Assembly: GCA_022565935.1 (NCBI GenBank)
Contig: JADFJY010000055.1
Location: forward strand, 1-7,910
DNA from: Nitrososphaerota archaeon
GTDB lineage: Archaea; Thermoproteota; Nitrososphaeria; Nitrososphaerales; Nitrosopumilaceae
Reading direction: 5' to 3'
DNA length: 7,910 nt
The notes under the pieces are model-generated. The model was not told the origin of the DNA, did not search any database, and saw nothing but the letters and a program-made list of their open reading frames with translations. A program made the position numbers and the translations under genes. How positions within the stretch are numbered: the first letter of the stretch is position 1; the number at the start of each line of letters is the position of its first letter. Shown here piece by piece: positions 1 to 5,052 of the stretch.

Positions 1-530
1 GGGTGTTCACCGAGGGCAAGCTGCCCGCGCCCGAAGGGGTGTTGATCGACAAGGACGGACGGCCCACCCCCGACGCCGAGGACCTGTACCGGGGGGGCGC
101 CATTCTGCCCCTGGGTGGCCGTCAGGGCTACAAGGGCTACCTGCTCAACTTCATGATGGAGGTGCTGGGGGGCCTCCTCACCGGCGGCGGGTTCATCGGC
201 AAGGAGGACAACCCGCCCTTCAACAACTGCACCATGATGATTGTGCTCAACGTGAGCGCCTTCCGCGAACTCCCCGTCTTCAAAAGCGAACTGGAGCAGT
301 TGATCACGTTTCTCAAGGACACCGCCCCTTCCGAAGGCGGCGGGGTGCTCTGCCCGGGGGAACCCGAGGCGCGGATGGAAGCGGAACGGCGCGAAAAGGG
401 GATTCCCCTGGCCGAAGCCACCGTGGCCAAAATTCAGGCCGAGATGGACACCTACGGAGTCGAGGGCGACCTGGCCGCCCTGGGCACGCCCTCGGACGAG
501 GCGGTCTGGGACTATGGGCAGGGGAATTGA
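1..530 (+). CDS. Ldh2/malate dehydrogenase-type NAD(P)-dependent oxidoreductase, C-terminal half (5' cut by window edge)
   Basis: This is the C-terminal half of a protein of the Ldh2 family, also called the type-2 malate/L-lactate (or sulfolactate, ureidoglycolate) dehydrogenase family. These cytoplasmic enzymes oxidise 2-hydroxy acids with NAD(P). The evidence is the family signature GGxxGYKGY followed by a hydrophobic Gly-rich helix (about residues 38-64 of the fragment, GGRQGYKGYLLNFMMEVLGG), the upstream IDKDGRPTPDAE segment, and the typical tail CPGEPEARMEAERREKGIPL (about 117-136). Family members are usually about 330-360 residues. Only about 176 codons are present, and the frame is open to base 1, so the GTG at base 3 is probably an internal Val and not a start. 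Codons are strongly G/C-ending. The substrate cannot be told from this half. A secreted-protein gene follows 39 bases after the stop. Confidence 0.85.
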   Translation, partial: VFTEGKLPAPEGVLIDKDGRPTPDAEDLYRGGAILPLGGRQGYKGYLLNFMMEVLGGLLTGGGFIGKEDNPPFNNCTMMIVLNVSAFRELPVFKSELEQLITFLKDTAPSEGGGVLCPGEPEARMEAERREKGIPLAEATVAKIQAEMDTYGVEGDLAALGTPSDEAVWDYGQGN

Positions 531-569
531 TTGGCGGGGAAATCCAGGGGAAGACCAAGGAAGAGACTT

Positions 570-1208
570 ATGAGATTACACTTTGCGGCGGTTGTCATCC
601 TGTGGGCGGCCCTGGTCTGCATCACGGTCCCGGTGTCGGCTCAGGAGGGAGGCTCCAAAACCGCCCCGTTCCGGTTCCCCGGTCTTGGCGTCGGGCTCAA
701 CCTGGGGATTACCAGCGCCGTGATTACAGTCGAAGGGAGCGGCCTGCTGTTCGATGGCGGCGGGTTGGAAATCGGCGGCATGGCGGGGGCTTATCCCGTG
801 CTCTTCGGCGAAATGGGCGTGGAAGCCATGCGGTTCGATCTGACCACCGAATCCGACAGGGTGGTCAACCAGCGGGTACGGGTGGAAATGTACGGGTATT
901 ATGCCGGCGGCGGTGTGGGCTTGCCCCTGGACGGCGGTGGGGCGGCTGGGGTCAGGTATCGCATCCAGCGTAAAAGCCTGGTGAAGCTGGAGATCGAAAA
1001 CAGGGACACCGGGGAAACGGACCTGTTCCGCGACCACGTCACCCGCCGCAGCTATTTCCTTTTCCTCGCCATCGGGAGCATGAATGGCAAAAACGGGAAA
1101 AAAGGCAATTGGCTGGAGATTGGGGTCCGTTATGATGATGTGGACAAAAACATCTTCCTCATCTCCGATGTGCTTGGGATCTATCTCCGGACCATGCTCG
1201 TATTTTAA
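570..1208 (+). CDS. Secreted or outer-membrane protein of unknown function with signal peptide
   Basis: This is a 212-residue protein that I do not recognise. I chose the ATG at 570 over the in-frame TTG at 531. It has a purine-rich Shine-Dalgarno AGGAAGAG at 558-565, and it starts a textbook signal peptide: MRLHFAAVVILWAALV, with a probable cleavage after VSA (residue 24). The TTG would add 13 basic residues with no support. The mature part is Gly-rich, with alternating polar and hydrophobic stretches and repeated short amphipathic segments (GLGVGLNLGI, GYYAGGGVGLPL, GNWLEIGVRYDDV). It ends in aromatic Phe (RTMLVF), like the C-terminal signature of small outer-membrane beta-barrels. A location in the outer membrane or periplasm of a Gram-negative bacterium is therefore likely, but it is an inference. 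It lies between two oxidoreductase genes on the same strand, and nothing links their functions. Confidence 0.75.
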   Translation: MRLHFAAVVILWAALVCITVPVSAQEGGSKTAPFRFPGLGVGLNLGITSAVITVEGSGLLFDGGGLEIGGMAGAYPVLFGEMGVEAMRFDLTTESDRVVNQRVRVEMYGYYAGGGVGLPLDGGGAAGVRYRIQRKSLVKLEIENRDTGETDLFRDHVTRRSYFLFLAIGSMNGKNGKKGNWLEIGVRYDDVDKNIFLISDVLGIYLRTMLVF

Positions 1209-1259
1209 CAGGGACCCTTCTCCCCGCGCCCCATGCGGCCGCAAGCCGATGAAACCGAA

Positions 1260-1451
1260 ATGAGACTGGAATATAAAACCGCATTCGTCACGGGGGCCTC
1301 GCGGGGGATCGGGCGGGCCATCGCCCTGCGCCTGGCCGCCGAGGGCGCTGCGTTGGGCCTGGGCTACCGGGTAAACGCCGAGGCTGCCGAGTCGGTGACT
1401 GAAAATTTTCATGACTTTTCAGGTTGCTATTCTCTAATTTCAACGAAGTGA
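1260..1451 (+). pseudogene. Short-chain dehydrogenase/reductase (FabG-like), truncated at the composition junction
   Basis: The first 46 or so codons are a canonical SDR N-terminus: MRLEYKTAFVTGASRGIGRA, with the TGxxxGxG nucleotide-binding motif at residues 11-18, then a Rossmann helix (ALRLAAEGAALGLGYR) and an AEAAESV segment. These match 3-oxoacyl-ACP reductase-type (FabG) proteins, which are about 245 residues long and reduce 3-ketoacyl carriers or related ketones with NADPH. I chose the ATG at 1260 because it matches the usual SDR start. An in-frame ATG at 1233 would add nine unsupported residues. After codon 46 (about base 1397) composition changes abruptly to AT-rich and the reading frame becomes nonsense (TENFHDFSGCYSLISTK, stop at 1449-1451). 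The catalytic Ser-Tyr-x3-Lys is missing, so this piece cannot be an active enzyme. The cause is most likely a chimeric assembly. Confidence 0.8.
1398..1422. other. Composition breakpoint with palindrome: GC-rich bacterial to AT-rich archaeal DNA
   Basis: Upstream of about 1398 the sequence is strongly GC-rich and codes for bacterial-type proteins. Downstream it stays AT-rich to the window end. The breakpoint coincides with a perfect 12-base palindrome TGAAAATTTTCA (1400-1411) and with a 7-base inverted repeat CTGAAAA (1399-1405) / TTTTCAG (1416-1422). No transposase, tRNA or att-like duplication is visible at the site. Confidence 0.8.
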
Positions 1452-1647
1452 AATAAGAATGTTGCAAATACTGATGTGTCCTTTTATAATTCTTTAGAAT
1501 TAATTCCTTTAGAAATATTTAATCTCTCCTTTCAAATTTGGGTGAAGGAAATTTTTATTTCAGCATCTAATTTCATTGTATTTTGATCAGGAATATTAAT
1601 TTTTTCCTATCACCATAGTTAACGAAGGACTCAATGGCCCATTAATC
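1452..1647. other. AT-rich stretch without a recognisable gene
   Basis: I see no convincing open reading frame on either strand between the end of the truncated SDR frame and the ATG at 1648. The longest frames are under about 25 codons. Short TATA-like runs (for example TTTTATAATT near 1480) occur but cannot be tied to a gene. Confidence 0.5.
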
Positions 1648-1809
1648 ATGGAAACCTCTGAAACAATAGAAAATCTTCCCCATGATAGATTTAATTCCCG
1701 GGTTGATGACTGGCTCGATAGAATTAACCATCTTTATGAGGAAATGGAAATTTGGATTCAAGATTATACCGTCTTCAAAATCAATGAACAAGTACATACT
1801 TCTTGCTAG
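1648..1809 (+). pseudogene. Orphan N-terminal gene fragment (53 codons)
   Basis: An ATG at 1648 opens 53 codons that look like real protein for the first 40 residues. The segment from about residue 12 to 40 (HDRFNSRVDDWLDRINHLYE, then EMEIWIQDY) is charged, with regularly spaced Trp and hydrophobic residues, as in an amphipathic helical start of a larger protein. It then runs into TVFKINEQVHTSC and a TAG. Its last 26 bases overlap, in another frame, the start of the secreted-protein gene at 1784. I do not recognise the family. I read it as the remaining 5' end of a longer archaeal gene, cut near 1765-1780. The opposite-strand frame here is Ser-rich and looks like a shadow. It could instead be a genuine small protein. 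Confidence 0.4.
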
Positions 1810-2161
1810 TATAATTGCCATTGCAATTGTTGGTGGAATTATTTCTAGTGGAGAATTAGTAGAAGCTGAAAAACCTGCACCAATGCCTGCAGCTGTTTGT
1901 CCCGCCGAAAATGTTCAACACTGGGAAACATTAGAATGAACAAGTGCAAACGTGTTTTTTGAACATCCAACTCTACCTTCTGTTGATGGTGGAATTATGA
2001 AGGCTCAAGCTGATCCAAATAGGGTATACAGCTATAAAGAGATGGCAGCTTCTGCACTTAACACAATGGGTTACCTCAACTCTGGAAGTCCAATAACTGC
2101 AAGTGATATTGGATTCGCATTTGACCGAGCAGAGCCACAAATAATTTGTGCTGAATCCTAG
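1784..2161 (+). pseudogene. Small secreted/anchored archaeal protein interrupted by an in-frame TGA
   Basis: The ATG at 1784 starts a signal peptide or membrane anchor (MNKYILLASIIAIAIVGGII). A Pro/Ala linker (EKPAPMPAAVC) and the segment CPAENVQHWETLE follow. A TGA at 1937-1939 (codon 52) interrupts the frame. The same frame then continues without any shift for 73 more codons (TSANVFFEHPTLPSVDGG ... DRAEPQIICAES) to TAG at 2159-2161. The second part has no plausible start of its own except GTG 1952 and looks like the body of the same protein. The intact product would be about 125 residues, exported, with a Cys in each half that could form a disulfide. One substitution (TGG or CGA to TGA) or a sequencing error explains the break. 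I recall similar small exported proteins with a CPAENVQHW-like motif in Nitrosopumilus relatives, but the function is unknown. Confidence 0.6.
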
Positions 2162-2185
2162 ATTCTTTTTTTATTTTTTATCCTT
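2160..2185 (+). terminator. T-rich archaeal terminator
   Basis: Two T-runs (TTTTTTT and TTTTTT) start directly after the stop codon of the secreted-protein gene, with no stem-loop. Archaeal intrinsic terminators are typically such T-tracts on the non-template strand. Confidence 0.55.
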
Positions 2186-2600
2186 CATACACTACTAACT
2201 AATTTGGAACTTTATCGTTAGATTCTAAACTCTTTATGCCTGAGAATCAATATGTAATACTATTACACATACTACAGATTATGTTTCAAATTCACTTAGT
2301 TAATGTACGAACGTCCTATTCGTGTATGTGTACTCGTTGTGGCAGGATAGAGAATTGTTTCAACGAGATATTCATTTTCTAAACTCTAAAAAAACTCAAT
2401 CCACTCTATATTCAGTAATGGAATGATTGTTTGTTTTTCTAAATAATATCACATCTATTCCATTCTTTTTGCATTTTATTTGGTACATGAATTACTAATG
2501 AAATAGTCATTAATGATCTTCTGGTTATTCTAATATTGATTTTTCATTACCAGCAGTGAGGATGGTGAGTATTTTTTCTTCATTTAGAAATACAAGATTT
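2186..2600. other. Gene-free stretch with two possible RNA hairpins
   Basis: No convincing gene covers these 400 or so bases. A minus-strand frame of 30 codons at 2396-2488 and an 18-codon Cys-containing frame at 2326-2382 (+) are too short to call. Two adjacent hairpins are visible. One, 2303-2327, has arms ACGAA/TTCGT extended by A-T and G-T pairs. The other, 2333-2367, has arms CTCGTTG/CAACGAG around a 21-base loop. A smaller inverted repeat TAATGA/TCATTA lies near 2496-2512. TTCTAAACTCT occurs twice (2223-2233 and 2377-2387). A small RNA is possible but not shown. Confidence 0.35.
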
Positions 2601-2602
2601 GT

Positions 2603-2611
2603 AATATAAAG
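2603..2611 (+). promoter_or_regulatory. TATA box of the DUF2203 gene
   Basis: AATATAAAG is a good archaeal TATA box. It predicts a transcription start near 2630, about 35 bases before the ATG at 2667 and almost on the upstream GTG at 2628. It is the only strong promoter element just before this gene. Confidence 0.5.
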
Positions 2612-2666
2612 AGCAGAGTCAACTTAAGTGCCTAAGATTTTTAATCAAGGATTTCTGAACAGATGC

Positions 2667-3068
2667 ATGTTCTCGTTTTTTACTACAACTGAGGCTAATG
2701 ATGCTCTACCTGGTGTGATAAAAAAATTTGAAAATGCTTTGGCAAAAAAGAACGAAGTATCAAAATTAGAAGAACAATTACAAATTAGTTTCTCAACTAC
2801 CAATTCTTTTGAAGAATATGTTACGCTAAAACAGAATCTAAATTCTGCAATAACTAAATTCTATGAATCACTTGAAATCCTAGAAAATACTGGGGTAGTA
2901 GTTAAAAGCATTGAACAAGGTTTACTTGATTTTCCTTCAAAGAGATTTGATGAAGAAGTATGGTTGTGCTGGAAATATGGCGAGACTGAAATAAAGTTTT
3001 GGCATGAAAAAGATTCTGGTTTTATGGGAAGAAAACCTGTTGAAGTAAGTGATGAATCTCTAATATGA
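2667..3068 (+). CDS. DUF2203 family protein
   Basis: This is a 133-residue cytoplasmic protein of the DUF2203 family, found in bacteria and archaea and without known function. The N-terminus FFTTTEANDALPGVIKKF matches the family's start (FTLEEANALLP-type). The middle, about residues 17-80, is helical and probably coiled coil (KKNEVSKLEEQLQ ... NLNSAITKFYESLEIL). The C-terminus carries the conserved block GLLDFPSKRFDEEVWLCWKY followed by GETEIKFWHEKDSGFMGRKP, about 85-124, with its invariant LCW, GE, WH and GF. I place the start at ATG 2667 because the family begins there. GTG 2628, in frame, would add 13 residues and be nearly leaderless from the TATA box at 2603. The stop at 3066-3068 directly abuts the stop of the convergent small Cys-rich gene. 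Confidence 0.85.
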   Translation: MFSFFTTTEANDALPGVIKKFENALAKKNEVSKLEEQLQISFSTTNSFEEYVTLKQNLNSAITKFYESLEILENTGVVVKSIEQGLLDFPSKRFDEEVWLCWKYGETEIKFWHEKDSGFMGRKPVEVSDESLI

Positions 3069-3173
3069 TTATCTAATAATGTGATCGATTCTAAGATCAT
3101 CCCAGCCACTTACAAGATGGTTACAAAATTCATCTTTACAATTTGTAGAATATCCACAACTACATCTACTCAT
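3069..3173 (-). CDS. 34-residue Cys-rich, probably metal-binding small protein
   Basis: An ATG at 3173 (minus strand) opens 34 codons ending in TAA at 3069-3071. The product begins MSRCSCGYSTNCKDEFCNHL and ends in a charged tail with Trp and several Asp/Arg residues (WDDLRIDHIIR). The Cys spacing CxC-x6-C-x4-C-xx-H in so short a peptide suggests a zinc or other metal site. The start overlaps the stop of the trmB-like gene as ATGA (3173-3170). That arrangement implies translational coupling and makes a chance frame less likely. A GAGGATG sequence about 15 bases upstream may serve as a weak Shine-Dalgarno. I recall tiny Cys-rich proteins in thaumarchaeal genomes but cannot name this one. It may modulate or report on the neighbouring regulator, which is inference. 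Confidence 0.6.
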   Translation of the reverse strand: MSRCSCGYSTNCKDEFCNHLVSGWDDLRIDHIIR

Positions 3174-4015
3174 TGAAAATCATCCTCACTTGATTTTGTC
3201 TTTACCCAGATATTATCAAACAATAAAGCTTTTGAGTAAATTATAGTTTCAGAATTTGTCCATATTGCTCTCATTTCTTTATTGTTTCCTTCGTTTTTGA
3301 TAAAAAATAATACTTCATCATCATCTTTTAACAAAAAGCAAAGACTCTCTTTCACTGACGAACATAGATTCTTTATTTTTGATTTGTCAAGTTCATCAAA
3401 GATGTATTTAGATTTTTTTGAAATTGGTGTCAAAAGTTTGTAATCTATCTGATGTTCTTCTAATGCATCAAGAAAGTTTGCATGATAAAATTTCATAAAG
3501 TCTTTTTCAGAACCTAAAATCCTGCATTCATTTTTGGCATTTAAAATCATGTCAAAAATCTTACTATTTACTTGATTTCCACCTTGCAGAACTTTGAATT
3601 TCTCTTCTTCTTTTTCCTGAATATCTGATGTATTGCCTGGAATCTTTTCCCAGATTTCCTCCAATTCTGGGCCTGATTTTTCGAGTTTTTTTAAGCGTTC
3701 TGTTTCAGTATTAAGTAGAACATGTATTGTTTCATTAATTGATAATGCTGTGAATTTTATCGGATGCTGAAATGATGCATCAACTATCCCTTTGTTTTGT
3801 AGTGCTGTAAGCAAATGATATGTTTCACTTCTTGGAATATTGACTGCTTTGGAAATCTCAGAGGCAGTCTTGGCACCAATTTTTCCTATATAGAAAAATA
3901 CCTTGATCTGGTTAGATGTTAAACCAAATGTTGTAAAGTACTCTTTAATCTGTTCATAATCATCCTTGTTGACAGGATACATGCCTAATTGGAGTGTATT
4001 TGATGCTATTTCCAT
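3170..4015 (-). CDS. TrmB-family transcriptional regulator
   Basis: This is a 281-residue one-component regulator of the archaeal TrmB family. An N-terminal winged helix-turn-helix lies at about residues 30-85 (GLTSNQIKVFFYIGKIGAKT, then ASEISKAVNIPRSETYHLLT ... KGIVDAS). A short coiled coil, about 102-125 (ETERLKKLEKSGPELEEIWE), links it to an effector/dimerisation region with a phospholipase-D-like fold pattern (KIFDMILNAKNECRILGSEK to the final KALLFDNIW). Classical TrmB proteins control sugar uptake. No sugar transporter is visible here, so the ligand is unknown. I start it at ATG 4015. A TATA-like TTTTATGC lies 23-30 bases upstream, giving a leaderless mRNA, whereas TTG 4069 lies inside the probable operator repeats. 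The end overlaps the small Cys-rich gene by ATGA. Confidence 0.88.
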   Translation of the reverse strand: MEIASNTLQLGMYPVNKDDYEQIKEYFTTFGLTSNQIKVFFYIGKIGAKTASEISKAVNIPRSETYHLLTALQNKGIVDASFQHPIKFTALSINETIHVLLNTETERLKKLEKSGPELEEIWEKIPGNTSDIQEKEEEKFKVLQGGNQVNSKIFDMILNAKNECRILGSEKDFMKFYHANFLDALEEHQIDYKLLTPISKKSKYIFDELDKSKIKNLCSSVKESLCFLLKDDDEVLFFIKNEGNNKEMRAIWTNSETIIYSKALLFDNIWVKTKSSEDDFQ

Positions 4016-4037
4016 TATTGAAAATAGTAACTTTTTT

Positions 4038-4045
4038 GCATAAAA
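4038..4045 (-). promoter_or_regulatory. TATA box of the trmB-like gene
   Basis: TTTTATGC on the minus strand lies 23-30 bases before ATG 4015. This matches the archaeal distance from TATA to the start of a leaderless transcript and supports that start codon. Confidence 0.5.
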
Positions 4046-4054
4046 GCCTGATCG

Positions 4055-4089
4055 TGTAAATGTATACAAATTACTACAAATGCATACAA
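4055..4089. promoter_or_regulatory. Tandem operator-like repeat upstream of the trmB-like gene
   Basis: TGTAAATGTATACAA (4055-4069) and TACAAATGCATACAA (4075-4089) are identical at 12 of 15 positions and spaced exactly 20 bases apart, two helical turns. The first includes the perfect palindrome TGTATACA. They sit just upstream of the TATA/BRE region of the trmB-like gene, so binding by TrmB itself (autoregulation) is a natural guess. Part of the sequence recurs in the promoter region at 4911-4941. Confidence 0.5.
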
Positions 4090-4111
4090 TTGATTAATTT
4101 CTGTTGCCTAG

Positions 4112-4134
4112 AATATTATTAATCCAATATTATT
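4112..4134. repeat. Short direct repeat AATATTATT x2
   Basis: AATATTATT occurs at 4112-4120 and 4126-4134, a period of 14 bases. It lies in the gap between the winged-helix gene and the trmB-like gene. The AT-rich background makes chance plausible, and its role is unknown. Confidence 0.3.
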
Positions 4135-4143
4135 TTTGAGAAT

Positions 4144-4758
4144 TTAAATTTGAATAATTTGAAAGATTACACTATTTGTAAGTAGATATTTTTTTAATTG
4201 TATTTTTACTATCATGCCATTTTCTTGAATGTCCATTTTGATGTTTTGAAAAACTGTTTCATATTTTTTTATTTTTTTATTATCCTTTGATAATTCAAAT
4301 CCGTTTGAAATTAAAATTCCATTTAAAATCATTGAATTAATTTTTCTATATCCTGATGTCTGTGGAATTTTTGATTCTTTTAAAATATCTGAAACAATTA
4401 ACGATTTTTTCAAAACTGTGCCTAAAATCTTCTTTTTATCTTTATCTCCAAGCGTATCTAGAAATATCTTTGATAACTCTTGATCTTGAATTGTAATCCA
4501 CCCTTCTTTCTTTTCTGTTCTTTCTAATTCAATTACCTTAAGTAATGATTTTGTTTCAATCTTATCTGCATTAACTCCAAAAAATTCTCTAAGGACGCTG
4601 TCTAATTTGTGAAAGTCTTTGACTGCTTGGACCATGTTCATTCCATGTCTTTCAATTAATCTCTGTTCAATTTTTTTTAGTTTTTCTACCCCCAGATTTT
4701 CTTCAATCTGTTTTCTTAATGATGGTACAAGTAGATTATCTATTCCGTTATCCAACAA
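4144..4758 (-). CDS. Thaumarchaeal winged-helix regulator, copy A
   Basis: This is a 204-residue cytoplasmic protein with two parts. The N-terminal helical domain, about residues 15-78, follows the pattern LG..KL..IE..L....GM....AVKDFHKLDSVLREFFG. The C-terminal winged helix, about 95-185, contains ILGTVLKKSLIVSDILKESK, then the recognition-helix block IPQTSGYRKINSMILNGILI and a beta-wing (KYETVFQNIKMDIQ). It is paralogous over its whole length to the protein at 6466-7041, sharing for example PQTS-YRKIN-MI--G-LI. I recall this architecture as one of the lineage-specific Nitrosopumilus output domains fused to a wHTH, but could not check it. The start is TTG 4758 (or TTG 4755). No ATG is available after the in-frame stop at 4795-4797. 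A TATA box predicts a leader of about 38 bases. DNA binding is likely; targets are unknown. Confidence 0.75.
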   Translation of the reverse strand: MLDNGIDNLLVPSLRKQIEENLGVEKLKKIEQRLIERHGMNMVQAVKDFHKLDSVLREFFGVNADKIETKSLLKVIELERTEKKEGWITIQDQELSKIFLDTLGDKDKKKILGTVLKKSLIVSDILKESKIPQTSGYRKINSMILNGILISNGFELSKDNKKIKKYETVFQNIKMDIQENGMIVKIQLKKYLLTNSVIFQIIQI

Positions 4759-4816
4759 AAATTCTTGTTGATATTTGATAATAAGAAGGATGGATTATCT
4801 TTTCAAATTGACATGC

Positions 4817-4830
4817 TTTTTTATACTTAA
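4817..4830 (-). promoter_or_regulatory. TATA box of winged-helix gene A
   Basis: TTAAGTATAAAAAA on the minus strand is the strongest TATA element in the window. It predicts a transcription start near 4796 and therefore a leader of about 38 bases before TTG 4758. Confidence 0.6.
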
Positions 4831-4910
4831 AAACAGTTTTTTGGTGTCATTCAAATTATCAGAATTTTTTTATCAATAAACTCTTAATTTAGGCTCAAAT
4901 ATCATAACTC

Positions 4911-4973
4911 TACAAATTACTACTTTGTACCTAAATGCATAAAGTTGTACGTGTTAAGATCTAACATACAACT
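4911..4973. promoter_or_regulatory. Operator-like cluster between the divergent regulator genes
   Basis: Two elements are visible. First, TACAAATTACTAC (4911-4923) and AAATGCATA (4933-4941) exactly repeat parts of the trmB upstream region (4065-4077 and 4078-4086). Second, AGTTGTA (4943-4949) and TACAACT (4967-4973) form a perfect inverted repeat whose interior contains GTTA/TAAC. The cluster ends at the TATA-like TCTATTTTATT (4973-4983) of the + strand operon. It is well placed to control the RHH operon and perhaps also the divergent winged-helix gene. Confidence 0.5.
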
Positions 4974-4983
4974 CTATTTTATT
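4973..4983 (+). promoter_or_regulatory. Probable TATA box of the RHH operon
   Basis: TCTATTTTATT is the best TATA candidate upstream of the + strand operon. It predicts transcription from about 5003-5008, just before the ATG of a 13-codon leader frame at 5011. Confidence 0.4.
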
Positions 4984-5010
4984 CAAAATTAAGGTAATTT
5001 GCTTAGTAAC

Positions 5011-5052
5011 ATGTACGAATTGACTATTGTTTTAGGAGAGTTAGGAAATTGA
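5011..5052 (+). CDS. Possible 13-residue leader peptide overlapping the RHH start
   Basis: ATG 5011 opens MYELTIVLGELGN and stops at TGA 5050-5052, which overlaps the TTG start of the next gene as TTGA. The mRNA predicted from the TATA box at 4973 would begin only a few bases before this ATG. The frame also contains the Shine-Dalgarno AGGAG used by the next gene. It may be a leader or coupling frame, but at this length chance is quite possible. Confidence 0.25.
   Translation: MYELTIVLGELGN
5034..5038 (+). promoter_or_regulatory. Shine-Dalgarno that fixes TTG 5049 as start
   Basis: AGGAG lies 10 bases before TTG 5049. The first in-frame ATG is at codon 59, beyond the whole RHH domain, so this motif decides in favour of the TTG. 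Confidence 0.6.

Noticed and set aside
527..973. Plus-strand frame of 148 codons overlapping the secreted protein
   Set aside because: It is Arg/Gly-rich, without signal peptide or motif, and out of frame with the gene at 570, which has SD and signal peptide.
576..1412. Minus-strand open frame of 278 codons
   Set aside because: It lies antisense to the signal-peptide protein and the SDR start, is rich in His, Gln and Pro as shadows of GC-rich genes are, and crosses the breakpoint only by chance. The + strand frames have recognisable motifs.
1600..1760. Minus-strand frame antisense to the 1648 fragment, ending GPLSPSLTMVIGKN
   Set aside because: It is Ser-rich as expected for the reverse of an acidic/charged coding frame. 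The + strand reading has better amino-acid composition and a normal ATG.
1937..1939. TGA as a selenocysteine codon
   Set aside because: No SECIS-like hairpin was recognised, the neighbouring residues do not resemble a redox motif, and selenoproteins are not known from this archaeal group. A mutation or sequencing error is simpler.
2861..3109. Minus-strand frame of 82 codons
   Set aside because: It is the shadow of the conserved DUF2203 C-terminal block and has no family features.
4055..4134. Spaced repeats as a CRISPR array or replication origin iterons
   Set aside because: There are only two copies of each short unit, no spacer-repeat regularity and no cas or Cdc6/Orc gene nearby. A promoter operator explains them better.
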